From the NCBI GenBank assembly GCA_022316685.1, contig JAKJHU010000023.1, positions 9,484,096 to 9,548,095 of the forward strand: a stretch of 64,000 nt of DNA. Direction: 5' to 3'. Positions 12,423 through 25,890 of the stretch are shown here, piece after piece; the first letter of the stretch is position 1, and every line of letters starts with the position of its first letter. The notes beneath the pieces were generated by a model. That model saw only the letters and a program-made list of their open reading frames with translations. It was not told where the DNA came from and made no database searches. The translations under genes and the position numbers were made by a program. The DNA is from Progne subis subis (taxonomy: Eukaryota > Chordata > Aves > Passeriformes > Hirundinidae).

Positions 12423-14718
12423 AATTGGTAGATTGAAGCATCCTTACCCTTTGATTGGGAATTATATCCCAATTTATCCAGCTTGCACCATTTTTTTCTT
12501 GTATCCTTAAAAGAATAATTACCTGATGGCCACTTATTTAGGTATATTAGAGTTAATGAAAATAGACCTATCTCTGCTGCAAATCTGGCGCTACAACAAA
12601 TATGAATTTGCAATAACGTTATGCCACAAACACAGCAGAAGCCAGAACTGCTTTTAAGAGATGTAATATGGGAGTAGATGCTAGATTACTTCTAAAGGAA
12701 AGAGAGGTTCTCTGAACATGTAGTAAATTAAAGAACAAGCCCACTTTCATTCTGATTTTAGCTCCTTACTACCTCTATTTAGCAATGTCTATAGTCATCA
12801 TAGCCTTTCTCAATTAAGATAAAGAGGCAGCTCCCAATTGCTGAGCAACCTTGATAACACCAAGAGGTACCTAATTCTTTATTGTCTGGGTTGGGTGGCT
12901 GCAGTTACAAGGCTCTTAACTTTAGAACCTCAGCTGGGTATATAATGAGTCTGAGGCTTGCAGATATGCAGCTCATACAAAATGCTGTGATGGAATTTCT
13001 TGCATCAATGGTGCCTTTAGAAATAAGCAAGCTGGTTAAGAAATTATTTGATTTCATCTGTGTTATTGGTAGTGATGCCAAAGCATCAGTAGATGAATAG
13101 GGAGGACTCCTTTAACCACTGAAGGCTCAACCAACAGAGAAATTCAGAAAGGACCAGGATTTCAGGAACAGACTGAATGTCCCTCAAAAAGTACTTTCAA
13201 TCCATGTCTGTACTCCTGCAAAAACAACAAAAAAAGTTTTTGCTGTCACTGGCTTCAGTCTTAAAAACAAGTTTTTTCATGACTTCTCTCTTTTAAGGAG
13301 AAAAAAATAATGAGACTTATAATTAGAGACAACTGAATGTCTTCTGGTAAAGATGTAGTGAGTATATAATGATCACTTCATTGTGGGAATAGAGAAATAG
13401 CAGCTAAAAGGACAAATTGAAGGATCAGGTCCACATCCAGAAGGCTGGACAGATGAGTGCTTGCTTGCCAAAACCTCTTCTGAGAGAAAAAAAGGAAATT
13501 ACCACTGCTGGTCATGTCTCTGAATGGTCTATGTTTAGGGCAGTAGCCTGGGACACAAACCCCCATTGTGTTTAAAATAGAAATTAATTGATGATGATTT
13601 TTATGTATATTGTTACATAATTTTTTGTAAAGGGAATTTGCAAGTAAAATTTTTGTCTGGTTTTTAGTACCACAGGTAAGTCCCATGTCACACTGAATGT
13701 GTCATTCCATTTGAACAGAAGGGACTTGGAGAAAAATGAAAAGTAATCAAGGATTTTTTATGTATTGAAGATTAAAAAAAATATACAAAATTACTAGAAG
13801 CAAGCAAATAGTGGGAACTAATTTGTTTTTTAAATAGAGTATGGCACTTCACTAGATCCAGGAGCACTTGGTTTTCTGATGTTAAGAGACAAGAGGGGGC
13901 CATGCAGTGCAGATCTGAAGTTTGCAAATTGAAGATTGATATAAGCTGATGCACTTTTTTGACCAAAAATTTATTTAGGCTTTGGAACTCAGGCTGTAGG
14001 AGGTTGTCGATGTTGAAAATTTAACAAGTCGTAAACCATTTGACTGATTTACAGGGTTAATAAACTCTCAGGATGGTGGTGATTATTTATTTTTTAAAAA
14101 ATAAAATACCAGAATGCTATTAAACCACATCCTTCTGAGTTTTAGACGGTCTGTGATAGAAAACAGAAACACAATCTGTCTGATGTGAGGTTTATCATGT
14201 TTCCTCTGGAGTGCCTAATGATTGTTGCTGCTTGAAAAAAATTATTCTGAGCAATTGGATAATGCTGGACTGATTGATTTAATAATTCCCCTTCCCTCTA
14301 CACACACATTTATTTTAAAAGATCCCTGAAAGAGTTCAAAGCAGAAGATTTGAGTCTTTTTTCTTCTCTGGGCATTTACATATGAGTATGTTATGCTCCT
14401 CTGATGTTCCTATTAGCATCCTGTTCTTTGCCAGGCCACTGGCACAGTGAATCAAAAATCAGAGCTAATCTTGTATGCAAAGATTAGAGCAGTGCAAAAT
14501 CCAGACGTCTGTCTGAATTCAGCCTCTCATTTCTTATGTCTCCACTTCCAACAGATTCCTGAGAAATATTGATTGCATGCATCCAGCTATTTCATAGATC
14601 CCCAAATGCCATAAGAAGCAGTTTCTCACTAATGAAAACAGTGATGAGAACAATTTAATGGGAAGTGTAAAAGGCTTTAATGATTGATTTTATCTCTAAC
14701 ACTGATGATTTCTAACAG

Positions 14719-14880
14719 AAGCCTCGGGTGCAGGCTTACCCATCAGATGGTTCTGTGCATTTTTATGGCTTTGAAAATCCTGTGAATTACAGTCTCAACG
14801 TCCACAAAGCTGAAAGAGGTTCTGTTTCTGTGGACTCACAACCTGTCCCTGCCTTTGCTTCAGCTGTGTCCATGGAGTAG
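14719..14880 (+). other. candidate terminal exon, weak
   Basis: A reasonable acceptor (ATTTCTAACAG) is followed at once by 53 open codons and a TAG stop. The frame starts KPRVQAYPSDGSVHFYGFEN. I do not recognise the peptide, and I identified no poly(A) signal that would mark a last exon. An open run of this length is expected fairly often by chance, so this is only a pointer. Confidence 0.12.
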
Positions 14881-17800
14881 TAACCACAGCATACACAGAT
14901 CATTTTCCAGGAGAACCTGGAGAAACCAAGATCTCCTTGTCTTCTCTCCCAGCCCCTTGGTGCCCAGCAGTGTCCCAATGAGCACATGGAGGGGTGTGTG
15001 TGGAGACCTCTCTGCACATGGAACTCCAAATTGCATCTGGTGTCATTTTGGGTATCACAATGTAATAGGAAGGGCTCTCTCCTTTGCTATTTTTGTTACT
15101 CGTTTGTGCCATTCAGCACCACTGTTATGGTGCCTCCGTCTTCTCATTACATTCATCAGATTTTCAGATTTCTTCCTTTCCCCAAGATATGTATTTCTCC
15201 CAGACATGGTTTCACAAACCTCTCACCCTCTGCTTTTGATGAAAGACTCTGCAGGATTTCTCCCTCCTTATTGGGGGTTGACATTCCTCCTGGTTCAATT
15301 ACATCTGAAAATGACATTTATGTGGTATCCCCTTGGTTTTCCTCATTGTAAAAGCATACTTTAAATAAAACCAGATTTACATTGATGCCTAAATCTTCCA
15401 TGAGCTGTCTCCCCTGACCTACGTACTTTGATATTTATCATTACCCTCTGCTTACGTGCATGGATGTTTTCAGTCCATGTGACTGTCTCATGCTAGCTGG
15501 CTCACATTAATTTTGCAAGTGAGGTTTTGTAAGGCAGATTGGTGTAATGGTGATATTTGCTACATTCTTTTCCTCCACTGATCTTGTATTTCTGGCTGAA
15601 AACCATCATAAAGAGACAGTAAAAGCAGTGCTGAAAGGCAGAAGGTGCAGCTGAGTTCAAGATGTGCAGCATCATGAATTTGCAGACTAACACAGAAGAA
15701 ATACTGTTTGTAGATGAGACTTCCACTTATAGTGTGTGCAGAAGTGTTTTCCTTCTGCCATTTGTCTCAATACACCCCATCTGTGGGAACTACAGCAAAA
15801 ATGCCAGAATAGCCAGCAGAGTCAAGGGGGATTAACCGTTCTTGCCAGATAGAGCAAGTACACATTTACACAAAGGGAAAGAAAAGGGTGTAACTGAGGT
15901 TTCAAAGACCACAGGTGGATATTCAGTGGGAGGACTCTGGCGCTGATGCTGTATGACTTTTTTAGAAACATAGGAAGTGGAATTATTTCACCTGATTTTG
16001 AAGATCTAAGCTATCACTGGAGAAGATAAGGATTTTCTTTTAAATTTAGATTTCCACTTTAGTTCAATCTGAATCAGGCCTGTTGACCTCAGGAAGTAGT
16101 TTAGATGCAAATGTCTGCATTTTATATGACTGCTTTTGATCAAAAGAAACTGTTTCCTGATGTTACTAGGGAGGGAGAGCTGTGTTCATCCTGTGCTATG
16201 CCAGAACAGAGAGGAAAGGCAGGCTCTCATTTTTATATGTATTATTCTACAGGTCACTTTCCACATTAAGAACAGCCGTTGGCAGTATTACAGATGTCAC
16301 TTCAAAGTGCTCCCCAACTGCTTCTTCCTGTGCTAAGGAATGGTTCATGGCCTGCCTGTCACCTCCTTCTTCACAGGGAAGTGTGAGATAGAACTGGGAA
16401 CCCATTTCCCTACACTTTCACAGGTCCTGGAAACAGAACTGCAGTTGCCACCACTATGAACACACTTTAAAATATTTCTCATGACAATGGATAAATCAAG
16501 AGGAGAAGCTTGGGACCTCACATTCTTCATGGATTTGTTGGACACCAATAAAAATTGATTTAAAGAAACTCTGCCTTCTCTAGCTCCTTCCCTTCTGCAG
16601 GCTATTGCCAGGTTGTACAGCCTTACCATGAGAGTGTAGACAGCTTGATTTTTCATTTAATGCCAAACTTCTGATGCTGTTTTGTCCATCCAAAACAAAA
16701 TCTTAACTGCTTTCTGACTGTTCTGCCAATATTTTGGGGCCACAGAGACTGAAGCTTATAAAGAATTCAGCAAATCAAGATAAGAGTCAACTGTTGGTTA
16801 CCAACAGAATGAAGCCAGATTTTCAGCAAAAGTGCCATGGGAGTCTTTCATTGCCAGAAGATAATGGTTGCTTTGACTCAAGTGCTCATGGCATTTTGCA
16901 TTTTTTGTAGTTGAAAAGGCCACTGCAATTTAGGCTGTTGTCTCGGGCAAATGGCTGAATGAATGCTTATTAACTAACCAGCCCCAGTTAATGACTCCCT
17001 AAAACTGAACATCCTATTACCTCTGACATAAGTGCATTTCAGGCACTTTTGCTGCATGACATAAGGCAGTCCTATGTAGCTTCTCAATTATTATTTGTTT
17101 TGCAGATATCTATGGCTCTGTGGTTCCATTATCTTTATTAAGTTTAACATTTTTGGGGGAAAGAGAAGTTGAATACCTATTGCAGTAACATTTCTGTATG
17201 TACTACTAACGTTGTAATCAGATGCCTTTTATTTTTTCATTGGTTCTCCTTGTTATGATGATTAAACACACACTTCTCATTGTTCTGCAGCCATGATATT
17301 TGTCCTTATCTATGGGAAAGGAACTATGGGAAGGGTTGGATGAGGAAACCGCTCAGTCCTCCTGTTCTTTGTGATTAAGATGGCAGCACATTTCCAGTTG
17401 ACAGTGGTTGGATGATGTTGGTACCCTTCCTGCTTTTATTTACTCACTTCAAAAAACCATCAAAAAACCAGAACTGTTGATAGAGCCAGTGAAAATCTAA
17501 ACCCCTAAATACCAGAGAAAGCACTAGTTCTGTGATAGAGATCTTCTGGGGTAAAAGTAGTGGAGAAATAACAGTGGGCAAGGCTGCAAAAACAGCATTA
17601 ACTTGGCTGCATTACATTCACCTTGTATCTTTTCTTTTATAGTCCTTTGTTTTTCCCAAGGTAGTGATAAAGTGCATTATGCCTCAGTCTTTCATCAGGG
17701 TACAGTGTCTGTGTGCAGTTACAGTGTGTTGAACACTTAGGGGTTGTCTCCTGTACCGTCTGCCTGATAATTTGCTTTGACTTTGAGGAAAATCACTTCG

Positions 17801-18775
17801 GCTGCCTACCTCTCAGATAGTCATGGTCCATGCAACTTTATCTATTGCACTTTATAATAAAATAGAGAATAAGACTATGATGTTTCACCAAGCTCTGTTT
17901 TGCATGATCCTTCCCTGTCTTGATCCTCAGTCCCCTGGATGCAGATGAGTGGGGTACAGATAAGGGCAGCAGTTTGCACAATCACATCTAAATTCTGCTG
18001 GTGTTAAACAAAACCTGTAGTGGTAGGCAATTCTGGTTACATTCATTACTTTGCTCCCAGAAGAATTATGTTATATGTACTGGGGCAGAGCACAGATGAG
18101 TTTGTAGATATATTTAAAAAAAAACTCGTCAGACTTGTGCCTGCTTACACTGTTTGGATTTCACATCCCTGCTCCCTTTCCAAGGCCAGATGCTTGTTTT
18201 CAATGGGTGTCTTTGAACCAATGCAAGAAAAACAGCAGCCGCCCAGGCTGCAATTAGAGCATGAACTGTGGGATGGCCCTGGCCACCTCTGACAAACGGC
18301 CACTGGAGGCTGGGTGTTTATACCCAGGCGCAGTAGTTTGTTTGTTCAGCGACCTCGCTGGTAGTATTGAGAAAGGAATAAATGAGAGCAAACAAACATT
18401 TGGGCAGGATATGCATTTTTATGAGGTTAACTCATCCTTGGGGAAAGAAGGAAGGCTCTGATCAAAGCGTAGCCTTGTTGCAGAAATCCAACTGCAGGGG
18501 CAATTTCGTTTGTTCAGGACTCAGTCTCTAGCAGGGAGCAACCTTGAATGATTTAAGAGATCTGCCCAACAGAAAGACAACAGACAGGAAGGGGTTACCA
18601 CTGCTGGGACCTTTAATAGTTCTGAAGTAAACTGGTTCATTTTCAAAACAGGAAATATACTACAGTGTTGACATTTACTGCCCTCTGGCAAAAAATGTAG
18701 TAGGTCCATGTGGTAGGGTTGCGATGTTTTTCCTGGGTTTTCTTCCCTTCCTAGCAGAAAAGGGAGGAATCCTGC

Positions 18776-18823
18776 TTTTTTTTTTTTTCCTTTTTTTTTT
18801 TTCTTTTTTTTTTTTCTTTTTTC
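18776..18823. repeat. interrupted poly-T tract
   Basis: About 48 bp of T runs broken by single or double C residues. It creates the lysine-rich reverse-strand and phenylalanine-rich forward-strand open frames seen here, which are not genes. Confidence 0.9.
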
Positions 18824-20357
18824 CATTTGTTTGTCTTTCCCGTATCTTCAGCCAGCACTGGAGCACTGGGAAAAAAAGGATTGGAAAAAATCACAAAAAA
18901 GGAGGTAAATGAGGGACACTACACCATTATTAGGTCTGTTAATGGATAAGGCAGTGCCCACCCTACCAGATAATTGGCAGAAAGGTTGGATATGATGTCC
19001 TGATTTGCTGTCCATAGTTTTCTCTTCAGAACAACTGTCTAACTGCGCCATCATTGTAAATTTTTGCTATTTTGTAAAATATCCTCACCTAGGCTTTCTT
19101 AAAGGGATACTCAGTTACATAACAACCCTACATGCAGATAAATATTTTACATTATTGCCAATAAAATCAAATGAGGAAGTACTGTTGTTAGTGTGTGGGG
19201 GGGGAGGTTTGCTTGTTTTTGGTGTGGTTTTTCTTTATTTCATATGATGATTTCTAATAACACAAATTATCGGAAAAACTTTGGGGTGAAGTTCTGGCCC
19301 TTCTTATGTCAGTAGGTATTTTGCCATCAACAGGTGGAGAGGAATGTTCTGTGCGTACTGCCTGCCTCAGGCAGGTGACATTCACATACTACACGACTGT
19401 ATTGTGTCCTGATTGTTAAAAGTTGGAAAATAGTCATGATTCCTCATTATAAAAATTAAGTTTCTGGCATTGCTATTGCCTGTGCATACAGGAGCACTTT
19501 CTAATTCTTTGCAGTGAACTCTAGAAGACATCTGTACACTGCTAGCTGTCAGGTACCACCGTTTGCTAAAAATGGGGTGAGATAATCAAGTAGTGGAAAA
19601 AACATCTGATTGTTCACCAGAACAGGCCTGGCAGGGCACAAACAGAAGAAAAGCATACAAATCACTAGAAGATGGAGCTAAATGAAAGCTTGTGTTGTAC
19701 ATTTGGGCATAAATCATTACTATATAGAATATTCAGGTACCTGTTCTAAGCTTGTTAGAAATAATTTTGATATTAGCACACCAATGTAGAGTGCCTGGAA
19801 TAAAAGAAAGCCTTTCCTCTCCAGCTGCCTTATGCTTTGATTTGCTCCAAGAATGTCATCCATGACTTCCTCTCTTGTGCTGAGGGGCAGCTCCCTATGA
19901 AAGAGGTAACCTGGATTCCACTGTTCACCCTGGACTGCTGAGTTCAGCCAAACACTGTGTTAATACACCACTGGGCTACAAGAGTGCACTGTGACCACAC
20001 CATGTTTTTTTCAGAGAGGCACCTTGACAGAAGTTAAAGTGCTAATATTACACTTAGTGACTACCCAGTCTGCTTGCCAGCCCCAGTTGTTTGTGCACGC
20101 TTTCAATTCCTTATAAATGGATGGATTAGTTTAAGACCTTACAATAGTTGTGTCCAGAACTATTAATTTACATGTGTTCACATTGCTACAGAGTCCTTCA
20201 CTCCTTTTTCATAAACCATCTGTTTTCTGGCACTTTTGGAATTATTCCTTTTTGGGGAATTTCTTTCATTGTGTTTTTCTGTGCTTCAGAGAGCACCAAA
20301 GAATCTTCAGCATTTTGGGGGATATTAATTTTTCTACCTTTAGTTTAGTCTGAGTAC

Positions 20358-20359
<2 letters not shown>
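18824..20359. other. non-coding stretch
   Basis: Nothing recognisable apart from a short G run near 19196-19205. Confidence 0.55.

Positions 20360-20386
<27 letters not shown>
20360..20386. repeat. poly-T tract (27 T)
   Basis: An uninterrupted homopolymer. Its exact length is likely to vary between individuals and to be error-prone in sequencing. Confidence 0.9.
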
Positions 20387-20388
<2 letters not shown>

Positions 20389-21389
20389 TGCATTGACTTC
20401 TTTTTATTAATGATATCATTTCCTTAGGAAGACATCAGCAAACACATTACAAATATAATCTATCTTAGTAAAATAATACAGGAAAAAGGAAGACATTAAT
20501 AAAAAAATCTTCTCTTTTCCAAGAAGACAGCTTTGACCCAGTCAAACAAGGCCTCTCCAAAATTTTAGCTTGTATGTGCATCTGTTGGGAATGTATTTTA
20601 TCATATTCAAGATAGTAAGCTCAAGGAAAATGTAATTCACAGTGTGCAGGTAAGAAAACTTTGATGGCAGCTCCTCTAGAGCATAACTGAGTGCTGCAAT
20701 AAATTTTATCTCTCACAGTATTATGTAGCAGAACTCTCAAAATGGGTAAGCTTGGCTTCAGCATCAACCTTATGGATTGTAGGGGAAAAGCCTTGTAGCA
20801 CCAGCACTGAATGAGCAATCAGCAGTGGTTCATTTTGCAGAAAATATCATGAGCTCTTCACCAGCTTTCTCTTTCCAAGTTAAGGTTTAATATGCCCTTT
20901 GAGTAAAATGTATTGCAAAAATACTGACTAAACTTGTCAAAGATATGGTGAGACTGTTCCTCCTATCTTTTTTCAGAAAAGGATTGGCTGATGTCTGATT
21001 TGTGTTTGTTGTTAAAACTAGTAAAAGTAAAACACCTTCTAAGGTTATGTTCACTGAGTGTTTTTGAGGACAGATAACCTTAATCCTGCTACCCTTTTGT
21101 TATCTCAGACTAGAGACATTAGCAGTTATTTTCCCAAAATTAATTAAATACTTCACAAATAATTCTTTTTTTAGTTCATAGATGTTCATACATTTGTTCA
21201 CATACATATGAAGACTCATAAAAAGTATTTTCAAAGATAGGCTAATCTATTTTTAATTTTGGGGATTTTAGCATAAATAAGGCTCTAGTTATTTGTGGGT
21301 TCATCAGTTAAACTCACCACACAGCTCTGTAAATAGCCAGAGTAGTTATATGTATAAACAAACACGAGTCTGCAAACTATGCTTCTGTA
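20387..21389. other. non-coding stretch
   Basis: No supported gene or repeat seen. Confidence 0.5.
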
Positions 21390-21490
21390 GGAAACTATAC
21401 ATAAATCATAGTAAATTACATATAACATAGTATACATAAACTATAGTATAGTATAGTCTATATAGTAAACCATATGTAAACTATAGCAAA
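21390..21490. repeat. degenerate ATAGTA/TAAACTATA repeat
   Basis: A run of imperfect ATAGTA, TATAGT and TAAACTATAG words, with TATAGTATAGTATAG near its centre. It resembles an old, decayed simple-sequence array. Confidence 0.7.
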
Positions 21491-21971
21491 CTGCAGTGTT
21501 TGGAGATTACTTGGAAGAAACATACATGTGTGCCTCCGCCGTTAAATGAAATGGTTGTGCTTTCTACACTTGGAATTTTTCTCTTAGTCCTCTTAATAAT
21601 GGTAAAGTAACCTAATCTCAACAATCACATACTTTTTGGACATCTTAGCAGGGAAACCATTAGTTGATTTGGCACGGAGGCTAACCTTTCACCCCTTGGG
21701 GTGGTCCCATCAGGACATAAGGGAAGGCACATAAGTGGATTAATGTGTGGAGCTTATGCTGCTGACAGTGATTTCTACTTGCACCACATTCTCATAGTTC
21801 CAGCAGCAATGCAGCCCTGCTTAAGTGAAACTATCCATCTATTTCAGCTCTATTTTTGTTCTGTTGTCTATTAAAACTAAGGGTTTCTGCTGCATTCATA
21901 TCCTTAGTGAATGGTAACATCATGTGAATATACCTAATGAAGAGCAGTACCCTAATGGTGTTTTAAGCACT

Positions 21972-22080
21972 AATGGCCAACAAGTTGACTATTTCCTGGC
22001 AGTTAATGGCCATCTGGAGGAGATCTTGATCCGTCTGGTCATTAACTGCCAGGAAATTATTGACTTAGAGGTTGCTATTG
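21972..22080. repeat. long inverted repeat (hairpin or palindromic element)
   Basis: The arm ATTTCCTGGCAGTTAATG (21991-22008) is repeated perfectly in reverse complement at 22040-22057. Pairing extends imperfectly both ways: outward through AATGGCCAACAAGTTGACT against the complement of GTCAATA/CTTAGAGGTTGCTATT, and inward through GCCATCTGG against GTCTGGT to a short GATCTTGATC loop. The total arm is about 45-50 bp. Possible explanations are an old palindromic DNA-transposon relic, a hairpin RNA precursor or a conserved non-coding repeat. I cannot name the family. Confidence 0.8.
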
Positions 22081-22260
22081 TTATTAAAAATGAAATAATT
22101 TTTTTCCTTCTCACTCTCCCTACCATCCTGCTTGCAGTCTTTAATTACTGTCTTCAGTGGCAATTATTTTCTTGACTGAAGAAGTTTTCAAGCTGTCCGA
22201 AGTGTTTTCTGCACTTTATAGCATCTCACAAATGTGTTCCCTGCCTGAAACAGTCTATAA

Positions 22261-22293
22261 TACTATTTTGCTACTATTTTGCTACTATTTTGC
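22261..22293. repeat. 11-bp tandem repeat, three copies
   Basis: Three perfect copies of TACTATTTTGC in tandem. It is a simple local expansion. Confidence 0.92.
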
Positions 22294-24644
22294 ATTTGCA
22301 GCTGCATAGGAGGAATGTTAAACTGGTATGAAATTATGTTTAGGTGAAGGGAACTCCATGTGCAAAAAGAGGTCTTGATCTTTCAGATGCAACAGATATA
22401 TACCTGATAGATACCAAGATAGGTTTTGGGCAGAAAGGGTATCCTGTTGCAAGAGCAAAAACCAGAAAGCAACAGGAGAATGATAGCAACAAAATGGTTA
22501 CAAAGACCTGTCTTAAGAAAAGTAAAAATTAACATGGCTAAAACTAAGAGTTGCCTTGTCCATCTTTGCCTTGACCCCACACTACTTTTTATATTTATTA
22601 TATATTTAGATACAACCTGTTGTATCATTTAAAAATTTATGTTTGTTAGGTATAGTAGTCATTTAGTAAAATCCACATTTGCAAATCTCTCTGTAAGAAT
22701 TAGCATTCCCAAGCTGACTGTAGCAAGCTTGATAATAACTTGAGTTTGTGTTGAGCCTACTCCCTATCATCACCAGATTGCATTACTGGTTCTCCCTTTT
22801 CCCCATTTGTCTGTGATGATTTCTGTTGTAAGAATCATCCTTAAATTCTCTAGGACTCAAAATCTTTTATTGTACAGGTCATAGCAGAGTGGCATGTGGG
22901 ATGCCTGAGGGACATTGATGGTAAACCCCTGCAAAGCTGCTTGAGTAAAGTTGGGTCCAAGACTTAAAGAATTTAAGGAGAGAGCACAGCAGAATTAAAA
23001 AGAGAGGATGGTTGTGGAATGGCACCTTTGGGTCATGACTCATTGATGCTGAAGGAAGGAGAAGAGGAGAAAGGAAAAGGCTACATGGATGAGATGTACA
23101 AGAGAAAAACAAAGGTAGGTGAAGCAAGGTGTCGGGTAAAAAAAAAAAAGCTAGTGCTGCAATATATGAATAAAAACAAAACACAGATCATTATCAACAT
23201 ATAGTTTGCTAACAAACAGCAATTATTCTAGAAGGTGCATTGGTCTGAGTGAGTCCCACAGAACAGCTGTTCACAGAGTGGGTATATTCATTACACGGCA
23301 TTTTAAGAAGCAAAAACTGGACAAAATCTTGGCTGATTCCCATGCAAAGCACAGCTTATAGTGTTCCTGGAATTATGAATAACTGATTCTTCCAACACAA
23401 ATCATTATAGGAATCTATAGTTGTAATGCAGATTCAGCATGCAAATTATTTTGTTCCTTTGTTCTTTTAGGAAAGTATTACTAGAATAAAAGAAAAAAAT
23501 CTAGGAAGGAAGACTAATTCATTTTCTATAGTGTCTTAAGACATGGTGTTTCATACCTCTGTTGCCAATTATACTTGGTGCAGGAAATTAAATACAATAC
23601 TCTGTAAAAAATTGATCAAGCTTGAAGAAAATATAAAATAAAAGTACCTTTAAAATATAGCTGTAAAATAGTTATGGATACATTTGAAGCCACATGTTGA
23701 AAAATTTATGACTGCTCTGGTATGCAGACCCCACTCTGTTTCAGCCTCTCCTTGATTTCATGTTTTATATTTTGGTTCACTTTAACAATAAAATGGACGT
23801 ATTGAAAAAGGTCCATAAATCATTTCTAATTTGCAGAAGGGGAATTTGGTGCGGACATATGTATTCCTGCCTCTTTACTTGTGCTAGAAACTCCAGTGCA
23901 TCCCTGCTGGAGCAGCTGTGATTTCAATAGGTTGCATAGCTTATATGTGGCAATGTTTCTTTCTTATAATTAAGAACACATTTACAAATAAAACCCAGGA
24001 AAGGAAGGAAAGAATGTCAGGGGTGATAAAATTAAAGACTTCTGAATGGAAACTCTTTGAAGGGTGCACAATATAGGAAATTCTTCAGTCCAGAAAGAGA
24101 ATTTATAAATTCATTTTAGTTCTGATTTTCCTGTTTTCTGCACCAAGACAGTGCATTTGGTTACAATGTGAGACTACTTGCTAAAGGCCAGTTCCTCAAC
24201 TGGTTCAGTCCTTAATTAGGAAACTGTCTAGTGGTGGTGACAGAGTTTGTAATGGCAAAATTGCAGGAAGGAAAAGAACATCAAAGTGCTTCAATTTTTA
24301 ACATTATTTAAGAGTTTATTAGGAGGTAGAGAGCTCACCATCTGCCTGCACCCAGGGTATTCTGTGGCCTCTTCTGTTCCTCAGCAGACTCTCTAGTTTT
24401 GAATGGTGACCAAAGAAAAAGGCAGACTGGGGAACTTGTCAGCAGTGGAAAGTCCATCTATCATCCTCACCCTCCAAAATAAACGTTCTGGAAAGTCTGG
24501 GAGAAAACCTCTTTGGCCAAAAGAAGATCTGTAAGACTACAGCCTACACCTTCTGGTGTTTTCACTCTTAAAAAATGTAAGTCTGTCTTTCCTTGGTTTA
24601 GCACATGAAATGACGTGTTAGGGTGTGTAACAAAATGTGGCAAA
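22294..24644. other. non-coding stretch
   Basis: No supported gene. A purine-rich block near 22960-23115 ends in AAAG then GTAGGT, which looks like a donor, but I see no good acceptor for it. Confidence 0.5.
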
Positions 24645-25239
24645 TACAGGCAAGTCAATCTCACCTTGGTTCCTGGCAAGATAAAAAAGCAGATTCTCCT
24701 GGAAGCTATGCTAAGACACATGGGAAATGAGGTGATTGGTGACAGCCAGCACGTCTTCACTAGCAGCAAATCCTGACTGAAAAATTTGGTGGCCATCTCT
24801 GATGAGGTGGCTAGAGGGAAGAATGAATGACAGGACCTACCTGGAGTTATTTGGGACTCTCTTGTGTGATATCCTTGTCTCAAAACTGGAGACATGGATT
24901 TGACAGGTGGACCACTCAGTGGATAAGGAATCTGCTGGATGATCACATCCAATGAGAGTTGTGGTCAATGTCTTGGTGTCAAAGTGGAAAGCAGTGATGA
25001 TTTATATTCCTCAGGCATTGGTACTGGGACTGGGACTGTTCAACAACTTTGTTGGAGACAAGGACTGTGGGATTAACCATTGTATGAACTGCACAGGCTA
25101 CCTGGAGCTGTGCTGAAATCTGCATCCTTGGAGATACTCGAAATCTGACTGGATGTATCTTGAGTGCTGCTGTAGCTGCCCCTGCTTGGGCAGTCTTCAA
25201 AGGTGCCTTCCAACCTCAAAGACTCTGATCTATTCTGTG
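24645..25239 (+). mobile_element. CR1 LINE fragment with internal deletion
   Basis: The 5' part (about 24645-25080) matches CR1 ORF2 leading into the reverse-transcriptase core. It has the nucleotide equivalents of ILEAMLRHM, the DSQHGFT-like and LTNLVA-like segments, and at 25012-25075 a stretch reading ALVLGLGLFNNFVGDKD, the counterpart of the family GSVLGPVLFNIFVGDMD box. The FADD catalytic box and the rest of ORF2 that should follow are absent. From about 25085 the sequence jumps to the CR1 3' end (GGTGCCTTCCAACCTCAAAGA, then a decayed TCTATTCTGTG tail). Frameshifts and stops break the frame. The copy is inactive. The 161-codon reverse-strand open frame over it is only a shadow. Confidence 0.85.
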
Positions 25240-25890
25240 CTGTCAAGCAGATGTTCAATCTCATTTCTCTTCAGTTCTTTTCCTGTTTTCTTTGATGATT
25301 TCCATTGTCAAAATTCCATTTAAACACATGTAGACTATGCTCAAACGTAACATATCCAGTAAAACTAGGATGGTACTTATCTTCCCCAATTTTAGAAGTC
25401 CATAGAGGAGTATGCACTGCAGAGCTGGTTGCCATAGGTGCTCCTTAAAGTATGTGAGAGATTTTTTGGATTATGCTCACAGGAGTATTTTTGTTATTAA
25501 AGAGATGAATAACCCTTTCTCTCCATCAGCCAGAACGGCAACCAAAGGTGACTATCTCAGACAATTCAAGCTATTGGAACATTTTGTGTTGATTTGTTTA
25601 GGGTATTTTTTTCCTAGTGTGTTTTTCCAAAGTTTCAGCTATGACTTCTCCTTGCCATTAGTATTCAAACTTCATGTGCTGAATGAGCCAGGTGAGTATA
25701 ATGTACCATTTTGTTATTTCAATGATGTACAAGCACTGTGTTATTTTTTAATAACAACTCATCTTCTGAGGCTTTGACACCCAGAATCTTTCTGAAATCT
25801 CTGGGTTTTGTGGGCACTTTTTATTTAATAGAAAAAGTAGATAGTCATTAAGCATTTGTTTACATATTTTGAAATATAATTACACACACA

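Larger units (their letters stand above)
9940..18775. other. non-coding stretch
   Basis: No supported gene. The longest forward frame (169 codons, 14855-15364) has no recognisable domain, and overlapping frames on both strands are equally open. Small items inside are a 16-bp direct duplication (12391-12422) and an acceptor-plus-open-frame block (14719-14880), both listed separately. Confidence 0.6.

Noticed and set aside
14855..15364. Longest forward open frame, 169 codons
   Set aside because: No domain, leader or recognisable family; overlapping frames on both strands are also open; vertebrate genes are rarely this short and unspliced. It is most likely chance.
24467..24952. 161-codon reverse-strand open frame
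   Set aside because: Its 5' two-thirds lie antisense to a recognisable CR1 reverse-transcriptase fragment, so it is a shadow.
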